The notes beneath the pieces are model-generated. The model was not told the origin of the DNA, ran no database searches, and saw only the letters and a program-made list of their open reading frames with translations. From MED-G105 sp039819085 (lineage in GTDB: Bacteria; Pseudomonadota; Alphaproteobacteria; Caulobacterales; Parvularculaceae), in assembly GCA_039819085.1 (NCBI GenBank), contig JBCBSQ010000002.1, forward strand, positions 239,364 through 303,363: 64,000 nt of DNA, written 5' to 3'. The first letter of the stretch is position 1. Every line of letters starts with the position of its first letter. Below are positions 1 to 7,816 of this stretch, piece after piece. The position numbers and the translations under genes are program-made.

Positions 1-666
1 GGCGACCGCCGCTCCTTGAGCAATCCGTTTGCGCGCTTCGACCATCAAGACGCCGCCAAGCCATGGCCACAACCGACCGCCCGCCGCCTCCCACGCGCTC
101 GCCGAGCGCAACAAGAAGCGCGCGCCAAAGGGAGGAAAATAAAGCGCGGACGCGAAGTGCGAGGGTTCGAACATCGCCTCGTTCAAAAGGCGCACAAGCT
201 GGCCACGCAGATACGGCCGGCCGGCGGCGAAAGGCGTCGTCTCCACCATCGCCCAGGCGCCGCGACGGTGCCCTACGACGACGACCATCCGCCCATCATC
301 CGCCAAAACCCGCCACGCCTCGCGCATCAGGCGCATCGGCTTGCTTGCCTCCTCCAGGCCGTGAACGATCAAAAGGCGGTCGACCGACGCATCGGGCAGC
401 GGCCAGTGGTGATCGGCGACAAGCGCCGCCCGATTTTTCTCACCTTGCGGCCAGTGCGCCACCCCTTGCGCTTCGGGCGCCAGCGCGACGATGCGTTCAG
501 CGTCCGGAAAGGCGCCAAGATAGGGTTCGGCGTAGCCAAAGCCCGCAATCCGCGCGCGCGCGTGATCGGCCCAGGCGGCCGCGAGCTGATCACGAACAAA
601 TCCCGCCGCCGTCGCGCCAAGGGGCGAGGCGTAAAAGCGATAGACGTCGAGAATATCAGTCCGCAT
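1..666 (-). CDS. Class I SAM-dependent methyltransferase (3' end off window)
   Basis: An open frame on the minus strand starts at ATG 666 and runs without a stop for 222 codons to the window edge. It begins MRTDILDVYRFYASPLG. The middle part reads LPDASVDRLLIVHGLEEA followed by an REAWRVLADDGRMVVVV segment, which is the usual methyltransferase layout of an acidic strand and then the strand ahead of the fifth helix. The family is usually about 240-260 residues, so only a short tail should be missing. It is divergent from gloB with 89 bp between starts, and a methyltransferase of this kind beside gloB is common in alphaproteobacteria. The substrate is unknown. The motif I GxG glycine loop is weak, so catalytic activity is not certain. 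Confidence 0.8.
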   Translation of the reverse strand, partial: MRTDILDVYRFYASPLGATAAGFVRDQLAAAWADHARARIAGFGYAEPYLGAFPDAERIVALAPEAQGVAHWPQGEKNRAALVADHHWPLPDASVDRLLIVHGLEEASKPMRLMREAWRVLADDGRMVVVVGHRRGAWAMVETTPFAAGRPYLRGQLVRLLNEAMFEPSHFASALYFPPFGARFLLRSASAWEAAGGRLWPWLGGVLMVEARKRIAQGAAVA

Positions 667-755
667 GATCCCTGTGGTATAGCTCGACGCAGCCCCCGCC
701 GCCAGTCGGCGAAGGAGGCGCGTCGCCATAACTCCTTAAAGGGAATCAACCACCT

Positions 756-1523
756 ATGCCGATTGACGTGCGCCAATTTCCCTGTTTTCAGGACAATTAC
801 GGCTATCTGGTGCGAGACCGCGAGACAGGCGTCGTCGCGACCATCGACACGCCTGAACCGGACAGGGTGAACGCCGAACTCGCAACCGCGGGCTGGCGCC
901 TCGATCTCATCTTGAACACCCACCATCACTGGGACCACGCCGGGGGCAACCTTGCCCTCAAGGAGAAATGGGGGGCGCGCGTCATCGGCCCCGCCGGCGA
1001 AGCGGACAAGATTCCGGGCATCGACGAGCTCGTCGGCGAGGGCGACGTTGTGAAACTCGGCGCCTCTTCGGCGGATGTGATTGAGACGCCGGGCCACACC
1101 CTTGGCCACATCATCTACCATTTTGCGGCGGACAGGATCGCGTTCGTCGGCGACACGCTGTTCGCGCTCGGGTGCGGGCGGCTGTTTGAAGGCTCGCCGG
1201 CGCAGATGTGGTCGTCCCTGTCGAAACTCGCCGCCCTGCCAGACGAGACGATCGTCTATTGCGCGCATGAGTACACCGAAGCGAATGCGCGGTTCGCGCT
1301 ATCGCTTGGCGAGGATCATCCCGCGTTGACGACGCGGGCGGATGAGGTTTTCGCGAAGCGCGCGGCGGGCGAGCCAACCGTGCCGACGACGATCGGGGCG
1401 GAACGCGCGGCGAACCCCTTCATGCGGGCCGCCGAACCCGCCCTCGCCGGCGCGTTGGGATTAACCGGCGCCGATCCGGTCGAGGTCTTCGCCGAAACGC
1501 GCCGCCGCAAGGACGCGTTTTAG
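756..1523 (+). CDS. gloB: Hydroxyacylglutathione hydrolase (glyoxalase II)
   Basis: 255-residue metallo-beta-lactamase-fold enzyme that hydrolyses S-lactoylglutathione to lactate and glutathione, the second step of methylglyoxal detoxification. The metal-binding motif THHHWDH lies at residues 55-61. Later ligands are seen in ETPGHTLGH and FVGDTLFALGCGRLFEG, and YCAHEYT lies in the C-terminal half. Length and order match the GloB family. The start MPIDVRQFPCFQDNYGYLV is the standard N-terminus. It converges on the hydroxylase gene at 1527 with only 3 bp between stops. Confidence 0.95.
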   Translation: MPIDVRQFPCFQDNYGYLVRDRETGVVATIDTPEPDRVNAELATAGWRLDLILNTHHHWDHAGGNLALKEKWGARVIGPAGEADKIPGIDELVGEGDVVKLGASSADVIETPGHTLGHIIYHFAADRIAFVGDTLFALGCGRLFEGSPAQMWSSLSKLAALPDETIVYCAHEYTEANARFALSLGEDHPALTTRADEVFAKRAAGEPTVPTTIGAERAANPFMRAAEPALAGALGLTGADPVEVFAETRRRKDAF

Positions 1524-1526
1524 CGA

Positions 1527-2375
1527 TCAGGATCGCGCGCGGGAGAGGCCAAGCGCGGCGACGGCGGAGCCGTCAAGCGGGCGGCGGACCGCCGCGGCGA
1601 ACCGCTCATAATAGAGCGGATGCTCCGTACCCATCAGGCGATCCCACCAGGTGAAGTAAAGACCGAAATTCCAGCCGCCGCCCTCATGATGCAGATCATG
1701 GTGGGTGACGCTCGTCATCCAGTCGAAAAGCGGCCGACCGTCCCGACGCGCCGGGAAAAGTTCATACCCGCTGTGCCCGATCACGTTCCTTAAGGTCATG
1801 TGCGCGAGGAACAGCGCGACTGCGAATACCGAAACGGGCAAGATGGCGAGGGCGATGGGCAAAAATGCCGCATGCGCCGCCGCTTCGCCGGCGTCGAACG
1901 CGTAAACGGTCCAAGGCGAGGGGTTCCGCGACTGATGATGCAGTCGATGAAAGCGCCGGAAAAAAGTCGGGCGGTGCAGGAGCCGGTGCGTCCAGTAGAA
2001 CCATGCGTCATGAGCGATGATCAGCACGGCGACGCTGACGGCGAAGTACCACCAGCCGAACGCATCCGGCCGCCAATAGACATCGAGGCGTCCCGCGCGG
2101 AAGAGCGTCAGAACCGCCGCGGCGCTGACTGCGAAAATCCCGGCCGTGCGGATCGACGCCAGGACCTCGCGGCGGATCTGCTCGCGGTTCGGTGAAGACC
2201 GTCGGATTTTGCGTTCGGCCAGCCGGGCCTTCAGGCCCAAATTGATGATCACGTAAACGCCGCCCGCGGCGGCAAGGTACTGAAGAACGGTCTTTGGAAA
2301 AAGACTCGCCCAGTCAGCGGCGAAGGACATCAAGGGATCAATTGGCATTTGAGCTCCAGCGGAATGACATGACAC
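1527..2375 (-). CDS. Sterol desaturase / fatty acid hydroxylase family membrane protein
   Basis: 282 residues. It is a polytopic membrane protein with the histidine clusters of the di-iron FA_hydroxylase superfamily: HDAWFYWTHRLLH (about 122-134), HRLHH (143-147), a lone HSGYE (201) and THHDLHH (224-230). Hydrophobic segments lie near 33-50, 75-95, 108-122 and 168-192. The family adds hydroxyl groups or double bonds to lipids, and the substrate cannot be told here. ATG 2375 gives the longest frame. A second ATG ten codons in (MPIDPLMSF) is an alternative. It follows the AraC-type regulator by 83 bp on the same strand, so the regulator may control it. Confidence 0.85.
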   Translation of the reverse strand: MSCHSAGAQMPIDPLMSFAADWASLFPKTVLQYLAAAGGVYVIINLGLKARLAERKIRRSSPNREQIRREVLASIRTAGIFAVSAAAVLTLFRAGRLDVYWRPDAFGWWYFAVSVAVLIIAHDAWFYWTHRLLHRPTFFRRFHRLHHQSRNPSPWTVYAFDAGEAAAHAAFLPIALAILPVSVFAVALFLAHMTLRNVIGHSGYELFPARRDGRPLFDWMTSVTHHDLHHEGGGWNFGLYFTWWDRLMGTEHPLYYERFAAAVRRPLDGSAVAALGLSRARS

Positions 2376-2458
2376 GGCGTTAGCCTGTCAGACCTGCGGG
2401 GCGCGCCGCGCCTTGGCGCTGAAAAACCCTCGGCGATTTCAAATTCGATCGAAGTTTT

Positions 2459-3550
2459 TCAGTCGGGATCAGCGGCGTCGCCAACAGTTCCGCCATTGAT
2501 TGCGGCTTTTCGGTAGGCCGTCGGCGTCATGCCCGTCGCCTCCTTGAAGGCGCGGTTGAACGGCGCGATCGATCCATAGCCAAGATCAAGCGCAATCTGA
2601 GTGATTTGCCGGCGCGCCTGGGACGGGTCCGACAGAACCGTCTTGGCGTCGTCGACCCGGCGAGCGTTCAGAAAGGAGGAGAAATTCTTGTAGCCGAGTT
2701 CGCGATTGATGAGGCGGCGCAACTGGTGCTCCGGGACGCCGACCAACTCCGCAAGCGCGCCTATCGTCAGCCCCTCCCTGCGATACGCGCCTTCCGACAT
2801 AAGCGCCATCAGCCTGTCGTAGTCGGCGCGATCCGCCGGCGGCGGGCCGTCGGAGACGTTTGTTCCGGCCTTTCGTCGACGCACCGCTTCAGCCTCATCA
2901 ATGAGCAGATCGCGGCGGGCAGTCAGAAACCAGGCGCCGAACCCGAGGTTCATGCCCAGGATGACCAGCGCCTGTACCTGCAGAAGATAGCCCGGCGACC
3001 AGCCATTCCGATGCAACGTCTCAGCGGTCGCGATTGACAAACCGACGACCGGAACGGCGGTGCCGACGATCGCCCGGAACCTGCGCCTCGGGTCGACGAG
3101 ATCATCCCCAACATTGCTGACGGCGAGCCGGATGACGTCGCCAAACAGAAGAACGTTCAATCCGATGTGACTATACCAGCGCGCGGTTTCGACCGCCGCC
3201 GGCAGTTCGAAAAGCCTCGGCGCAAAGACAGCCAACATCACGAAAGCCGGCGCCAGCCGCCACCAGGTCCAGCGAAACGCGTCGTCGAAGATCGACGCCG
3301 CGAACCACCAGAAAAACACCGGTCCAAGAACAGCCAGGAGACCCATCGGGGCGACGACGCCCCCGAACGCCGCGCTGATCCGAGTATTGGAAATGATCAC
3401 ATAACAGGCTGTCGCGAACAGGAACGCCGCCGCCAAACGGCGCGCGCGGGCGCCGTTCGAGCCATACAACAACACTATCGCAATCAGCGTTGACGCGCCG
3501 GCGGCGGCGCCGCGCACAAGCGCATCGGTAAGGACGATCGGGTCATGCAT
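2459..3550 (-). CDS. AraC-family regulator with N-terminal multi-pass membrane domain
   Basis: 363 residues. The first ~215 form about seven hydrophobic segments. The C-terminal ~110 residues (about 245-355) are an AraC/XylS DNA-binding domain with two HTH units, ending in the diagnostic DLGYGSIAPFNRAFKEATGMTPTAYR. A membrane sensor fused to an AraC domain suggests direct sensing of an envelope or lipid signal. It lies upstream of, and in the same direction as, the hydroxylase gene. The signal and target are inferred only from position. Confidence 0.85.
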   Translation of the reverse strand: MHDPIVLTDALVRGAAAGASTLIAIVLLYGSNGARARRLAAAFLFATACYVIISNTRISAAFGGVVAPMGLLAVLGPVFFWWFAASIFDDAFRWTWWRLAPAFVMLAVFAPRLFELPAAVETARWYSHIGLNVLLFGDVIRLAVSNVGDDLVDPRRRFRAIVGTAVPVVGLSIATAETLHRNGWSPGYLLQVQALVILGMNLGFGAWFLTARRDLLIDEAEAVRRRKAGTNVSDGPPPADRADYDRLMALMSEGAYRREGLTIGALAELVGVPEHQLRRLINRELGYKNFSSFLNARRVDDAKTVLSDPSQARRQITQIALDLGYGSIAPFNRAFKEATGMTPTAYRKAAINGGTVGDAADPD

Positions 3551-3836
3551 GCTGGTTAGTCCGACCTCGGATCGATAAACGAGCCCGATGTATCACTAAG
3601 CGCAATTGTCGGGATCGACATTGTTGCGGACCTTTTCACACGCCGCCGCTTAAAGTGACCATATGGGGTGGCAAGCGCAAAGCGCCGTCGCAACCCATCG
3701 TCCGAACGCGCGCATGCGCATCGCCTGATCCTTCCGCCGCGGCATCCACCGTAGACGGAAGAGATCGGACGGCGCGCTGCGATATGCAAGTGGTTAGGCG
3801 CGGGCGCCCGCAGCCGCAAGGCGGCGCAGCGGATTT

Positions 3837-4730
3837 CTATATTGCGGCGCGGATGGCGTCGGCCATGCTGGCTGCGCCCGGACGGCCTTCAGGTCCAACC
3901 CGGGGTCGGTACGTCACAGTGACCTCGCCGGGCTCGCCGACGGCCGCTGGGTCAGCCCCTTCGACGAAGCGAAAGCGAATTGGGCGCGCCTTAAGCGCGG
4001 CGGCCGCGCGCTCCTCGCCCGCAACGATCTCAAAGCCGGCCGCAACCCGCACAATCGCGTCCGCAAGAACCGGCGACGGGCGAAACTCGTTCGCGATCGT
4101 CGCTTCTTCCAGATCAAATTTGACGGTTGCGCCGAAGCGCTCCGACAAAAGACGTTCCGCGCGCGCTGCGCGCAACGGCACGTCGACGTAGCGGACCATG
4201 GGAAGCCGCAATCGGCCTGCGTCATCATCCCGCTTCGTGGCGGCGAGGCCATCGGCTTCGCCAGGCCAATAGACGGTCGCGTTGCCGTAAGGCGTCACGC
4301 GAACCACCAGGCGACCCGCGCTGTCACGGAACAAAACGTCGCCGCGGCTACCGCGCTCGGCGGAGAGATCAAAAATCTCTTCGGTCGGCCGATCGGGATC
4401 GATCTGGCAAGCTATGCGGGGATCCGCCGGGGCGCACAGAAACTGAATGCGCGCCGCGTTGCGCCGCGTCTCAAGCAGAAAGTTTCGGTCGTCGGGGGCG
4501 GCGGTGAAACGCTGCAATCTGGACTTGCCGTCACCGGACTGCCGGGATGGCCTTACGAGCGACGAAAACGGATCAAGGGTCGCTGCGGCCGCGTCGCGCG
4601 CCGAGGCCAGCGCAAGCACGGCAAGCGTCACGCAAACGACAAGACGCAGCGCCACTTGACGCAGCGCCATTTGGCGCGCGCGGAACACTGTTGAGTTCAC
4701 GCCGCAATCCGACATGCCGTTGGTGTACAT
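3837..4730 (-). CDS. Exported protein, DUF4908-like
   Basis: Up to 297 residues. A signal peptide is visible (VALRLVVCVTLAVLALASARDAAAA), with predicted cleavage after the AAA. An internal Met at residue 22 (MALRQVALRL) is a plausible real start. The mature part has two Cys near residues 97 and 108 (FLCAPADPRIAC) and alternating charged/beta segments with no enzyme motif. The composition resembles DUF4908 proteins known from Caulobacter relatives, but I rely on memory for this. The gene is single, 104 bp downstream of phaB on the same strand. The 286 bp between it and the AraC gene (3551-3836) hold no convincing gene. Confidence 0.65.
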   Translation of the reverse strand: MYTNGMSDCGVNSTVFRARQMALRQVALRLVVCVTLAVLALASARDAAAATLDPFSSLVRPSRQSGDGKSRLQRFTAAPDDRNFLLETRRNAARIQFLCAPADPRIACQIDPDRPTEEIFDLSAERGSRGDVLFRDSAGRLVVRVTPYGNATVYWPGEADGLAATKRDDDAGRLRLPMVRYVDVPLRAARAERLLSERFGATVKFDLEEATIANEFRPSPVLADAIVRVAAGFEIVAGEERAAAALKARPIRFRFVEGADPAAVGEPGEVTVTYRPRVGPEGRPGAASMADAIRAAI

Positions 4731-4758
4731 GACCGCGGGTTAACACGCTATTTTGACG

Positions 4759-4803
4759 AAATCCGGGCCGCGGAAAGGGAAAACTCTCAAACGACCCGGA
4801 TTT
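4759..4803. repeat. Inverted repeat with T-tract, downstream of phaB
   Basis: Perfect 9-bp arms AAATCCGGG (4759-4767) and CCCGGATTT (4795-4803) enclose a 27-nt spacer. A T-run (4801-4806) follows on the plus strand only. It therefore looks like a terminator for plus-strand transcripts rather than for phaB, which is read from the other strand. Confidence 0.35.
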
Positions 4804-4834
4804 TTTGATTAAGCGGCGTCGCTAGGCCGAAACG

Positions 4835-5572
4835 CTACGCCGCGATGTATTGGCCGCCATTCGCCGTCAGAACTGACCCGGTGATGAATCCCGCGTTTTC
4901 GTCAGCGAGAAAGGCGACGCAGCGCGCGATCTCCTCGGCTTCGCCAAGCCGGCCGACGGGAATCTGCGCGACCACCTTCTGCAGGGCGTCTTCGTTCATC
5001 GCAGAGACCATTTCGGTGGCGATATAGCCCGGCGCGATGGCGTTCACCGTAACGCCCTTGAAAGCGCCTTCCTGGGCGAGCGCTCGGGTGAAGCCAATCA
5101 TCCCGGCCTTGGCGGCGGAATAGTTCACCTGCCCCATCTGGCCTTTCTGACCATTGATTGAGGAGATGTTAACGACCCGGCCGAACCCGCGCGACCGCAT
5201 GCCTGGGAACACCTGGTGGGTCATGTTGAAGACGCTGTCGAGATCGGCGCTGATGACGTCGCGCCATTGCTGCGGCTCCATTTTGTGGAACATGCCGTCG
5301 CGCGTGATGCCGGCGTTATTGACGAGCACGTCCGTGCCCCCATGCGCCTCTTCGATCTTCGCGACGCCTTCCTTGCAGGCGTCATAGTCGCCGGCGTCCC
5401 ATTTGAAGGCGGGGATGCCGGTTCGCTCGGTGAACTGGCGCGCGGCGTCGTCGTTTCCGGCGTATGTTGCGGCGACCGTATAGCCATCCTTCTTCAGGCG
5501 CACGGCGATCGCTTCGCCTATGCCGCGCGTGCCGCCAGTGACGATTGCGGTTCTCGCTTTCGCCTCGCTCAT
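4835..5572 (-). CDS. phaB: Acetoacetyl-CoA reductase
   Basis: 245-residue short-chain dehydrogenase. It reduces acetoacetyl-CoA to (R)-3-hydroxybutyryl-CoA with NADPH, the second step of polyhydroxybutyrate synthesis. The nucleotide-binding TGGTRGIG is at 12-19 and NNAG at 85-88. The catalytic Ser is at about 138, Tyr151 and Lys155 lie in NYSAAKAG, and the tail ITGSVLTANGGQYIAA is typical of PhaB. A strong ribosome site GGAGGAG lies 6-12 bases before ATG 5572. It is downstream of phaA with a 40-bp gap, so the two form an operon. Confidence 0.95.
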   Translation of the reverse strand: MSEAKARTAIVTGGTRGIGEAIAVRLKKDGYTVAATYAGNDDAARQFTERTGIPAFKWDAGDYDACKEGVAKIEEAHGGTDVLVNNAGITRDGMFHKMEPQQWRDVISADLDSVFNMTHQVFPGMRSRGFGRVVNISSINGQKGQMGQVNYSAAKAGMIGFTRALAQEGAFKGVTVNAIAPGYIATEMVSAMNEDALQKVVAQIPVGRLGEAEEIARCVAFLADENAGFITGSVLTANGGQYIAA

Positions 5573-5612
5573 GATCGTCTCCTCCTAGATTTATTCGGGA
5601 CCGAAACGGACC

Positions 5613-6791
5613 CTAGTTCATATTCTCTACGCACATGGCGACGCCCATGCCGCCGCCGATGCACAAGGTGGCGAGACCCTTCGACTTTCCGGACCGCCCC
5701 ATCTCATGCAGCAAGGTCGTCAGGATCCGCGCGCCCGAGGCGCCGATCGGGTGGCCAATGGCGATCGCGCCGCCATTGACGTTCACTTTTTCCGCATCCC
5801 AGCCAAGCTCCTTGCCGACCGCGAGCGCCTGGGCCGCGAACGCTTCATTGGCTTCGATGAGGTCGACATCGTCAAGCGACCAGCCGGCGGCCGCAAGCGC
5901 CTTGCGCGAGGCCGGCGCGGGACCGATGCCCATGATCGACGGATCAACCCCGCAATGAGCGGCGGCGGCGATGCGCGCAAGCGGCTTCAGCCCGCGGCGC
6001 TCAGCCTCGTCCGCCGCCATCACGACGATCGCCGCAGCCCCGTCATTGAGGCCGGACGCGTTAGCGGCGGTCACCGTGCCGTCCTTTGCGAACGCCGGGC
6101 GAAGGCCCGAAACGCCGTCCACCGTCGCGCCGTCGCGGATGTATTCGTCCTGATCGAAAACGATCTCCGACTTGCGCTGCTTGATGGTGACGGGAACGAT
6201 TTCGTCCTTGAACTTGCCGGCCTTCTTGGCGGCCTCGGCCTTGTTCTGGCTGGCGACGGCGAACGCGTCCTGATCGGCTCGGCTGATCTGGTACTTCTCC
6301 GCGAGGTTCTCCGCGGTCTGGCCCATGTGGTAGTCATTGAACGCGTCCCAAAGGCCGTCGACGATCATGGTGTCGGCCTGCTTCAGCTCGCCCATTTTGA
6401 CGCCGTTCCTCAGGTGCGCCGCGTGCGGCGCGAGGGACATGTTCTCATGCCCGCCAGCGACGATGACTTTCGCGTCGCCGAGACGGACCGCCTGAGCGGC
6501 GAGCGCCACCGCGCGCAGTCCGGAGCCGCAGACCTGATTGATCGTCATCGCGGGCGTTTCCTTGGGGATCCCTGCGCCAATGCTCGCCTGACGGGCGGTG
6601 TTCTGGCCCTGCGCCGCCTGGAGCACATGGCCCATAACGACCTCGTCGACGTCGTCGCCGCCGACGCCTGCGCGCTCGAGCGCTTCGGCGATCACTGTTT
6701 CCCCGAGCTTTGCGGCGGGCGTTGTCGCTAGCGACCCGCCAAATGCGCCAACGGCGGTGCGAACGGCGGATACGATTACGGCTTCTGTCAT
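5613..6791 (-). CDS. phaA: Acetyl-CoA acetyltransferase (beta-ketothiolase)
   Basis: 392-residue thiolase that condenses two acetyl-CoA to acetoacetyl-CoA, the entry step of PHB synthesis. The acyl-accepting Cys is Cys88 in NQVCGSG. The C-terminal part holds NVNGGAIAIGHPIGASGAR with the catalytic His, and LCIGGGMG with the second Cys. Length and motifs are those of biosynthetic PhaA enzymes. It is the first gene of phaA-phaB, transcribed away from phaR across a 304-bp shared region. No PHB synthase (phaC) lies in the window. Confidence 0.95.
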   Translation of the reverse strand: MTEAVIVSAVRTAVGAFGGSLATTPAAKLGETVIAEALERAGVGGDDVDEVVMGHVLQAAQGQNTARQASIGAGIPKETPAMTINQVCGSGLRAVALAAQAVRLGDAKVIVAGGHENMSLAPHAAHLRNGVKMGELKQADTMIVDGLWDAFNDYHMGQTAENLAEKYQISRADQDAFAVASQNKAEAAKKAGKFKDEIVPVTIKQRKSEIVFDQDEYIRDGATVDGVSGLRPAFAKDGTVTAANASGLNDGAAAIVVMAADEAERRGLKPLARIAAAAHCGVDPSIMGIGPAPASRKALAAAGWSLDDVDLIEANEAFAAQALAVGKELGWDAEKVNVNGGAIAIGHPIGASGARILTTLLHEMGRSGKSKGLATLCIGGGMGVAMCVENMN

Positions 6792-7095
6792 GCGGGATCT
6801 CCAATGGGCCTTTCATCGAGGCCCGGCCAAAGCGCCAACCGGCGCGCTATGCGGGTCGCCGCATCGCGGCATTCGCCTGGCGGCGAGATTCCGTGATGCG
6901 GAAAAACAACCTCTCCTCAATACTTCGTGCTATATCCGCAGAAAAGCGCTCTCGACAGAAATGCGGGCGATTTGCGGGGCCTTACGCCCGGCCGGGCGCA
7001 AGCGTGGTCGGCGGGCGCGCCGCGGACCGCTGGCGTGGTCTCGGACGGCGGCGTCGAAACGCCGCCATGCGCAACTTGGACAGGGAGAAACGGCG
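6792..7095. promoter_or_regulatory. Divergent phaA / phaR promoter region
   Basis: 304 bp without a gene between the starts of phaA (minus) and phaR (plus). PhaR repressors are known to bind near pha promoters and to control their own genes, so an operator is expected here. I could not pick out a convincing repeat. The stretch around 6900-6960 is locally AT-richer than its surroundings. A clear Shine-Dalgarno AGGGAGA precedes the phaR ATG. Confidence 0.4.
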
Positions 7096-7755
7096 ATGGC
7101 CGGCGAACGGAGCGACACGTCAAAGACCAACAAGAAGGGCGCGCACGGCGACGCGACCGTCATCAAAAAGTACGCCAACAGGCGCCTCTACAACACGGGC
7201 ACCAGTTCCTACGTCACGCTCGACTACCTGTCGGAGATGGTGAAGAACGGCGAGGAATTCGTCGTGTTTGACGCCAAATCCGGCGACGACATCACGCGCT
7301 CTGTCCTGACCCAGATCATCTTCGAAGAAGAGAACAAGGGCCAGAACCTTCTGCCGATCGAATTCCTGCGCAAACTCATTCGTTATTACGGCGACAGCAT
7401 GCAGTCGTTCGTGCCTTCTTATCTCGAAATGAGCATGGACGCCTTCCATCGGAACCAGGAAAAGATTCGCGAGCAAATGCGCGAAACGTTCGGCGCCGCG
7501 CCCGGCTACAACATGTTCGAAGAAACCGCTCGGGCGAATATGGCGATGTTCGAAAACGCCATGAAAATGTTCACACCTCGCGCCATGCGCAGCCTCTATG
7601 GCGGCGGTCGCGAAGACGAAGAGGGCGGCGCAGACCCGGAAGCGGCGATGAATGACGAAGCCATCCGCGCGCAGGCGGAAATCGAAATGCTTCGAGCTGA
7701 GATTGCGGAACTGCGCCGTCAACTAGCGGACAATCCCGCAAAAGCGGCCGAATAG
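7096..7755 (+). CDS. phaR: Polyhydroxyalkanoate synthesis repressor
   Basis: 219 residues. The N-terminal DNA-binding module begins VIKKYANRRLYNTGTSSYVTL (about 22-80). The PHB_acc segment follows, with QNLLPIEFLRKLIRYYGDSMQ. The C-terminus is charged and ends in a probable coiled coil (EIEMLRAEIAELRRQLAD). PhaR proteins bind DNA and PHB granules and release transcription of phasin and granule genes when polymer appears. ATG 7096 is preferred because AGGGAGA sits just upstream and a Met there matches family N-termini; longer upstream extensions have no family-like sequence. Divergent from phaA. Confidence 0.93.
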   Translation: MAGERSDTSKTNKKGAHGDATVIKKYANRRLYNTGTSSYVTLDYLSEMVKNGEEFVVFDAKSGDDITRSVLTQIIFEEENKGQNLLPIEFLRKLIRYYGDSMQSFVPSYLEMSMDAFHRNQEKIREQMRETFGAAPGYNMFEETARANMAMFENAMKMFTPRAMRSLYGGGREDEEGGADPEAAMNDEAIRAQAEIEMLRAEIAELRRQLADNPAKAAE

Positions 7756-7759
7756 CGCG

Positions 7760-7804
7760 GGCCGGTCCTCCGGCCAAGCGCCGACGAGCGCCGCGACGGC
7801 GCTT
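7760..7804. terminator. Paired stem-loops between convergent phaR and GGDEF/EAL genes
   Basis: Hairpin one has GGCCGG/CCGGCC arms (7760-7765, 7770-7775). Hairpin two has perfect 8-bp arms AAGCGCCG (7776-7783) and CGGCGCTT (7797-7804). They fill the 61-bp gap between the two stop codons. No long U-tract is present, so termination strength is uncertain. Confidence 0.5.
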
Positions 7805-7816
7805 CCCTGCAGGCGA

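Noticed and set aside
16..870. 284-codon plus-strand frame at the left edge
   Set aside because: It lies antisense to the methyltransferase and overlaps gloB; the translation is Arg/Pro-rich with no family features.
4740..4754. TTAA-N7-TTTT upstream of the DUF4908-like gene
   Set aside because: Second half does not match.
5706..6731. 341-codon frame antisense to phaA
   Set aside because: Typical GC-rich shadow of a well-supported thiolase gene.
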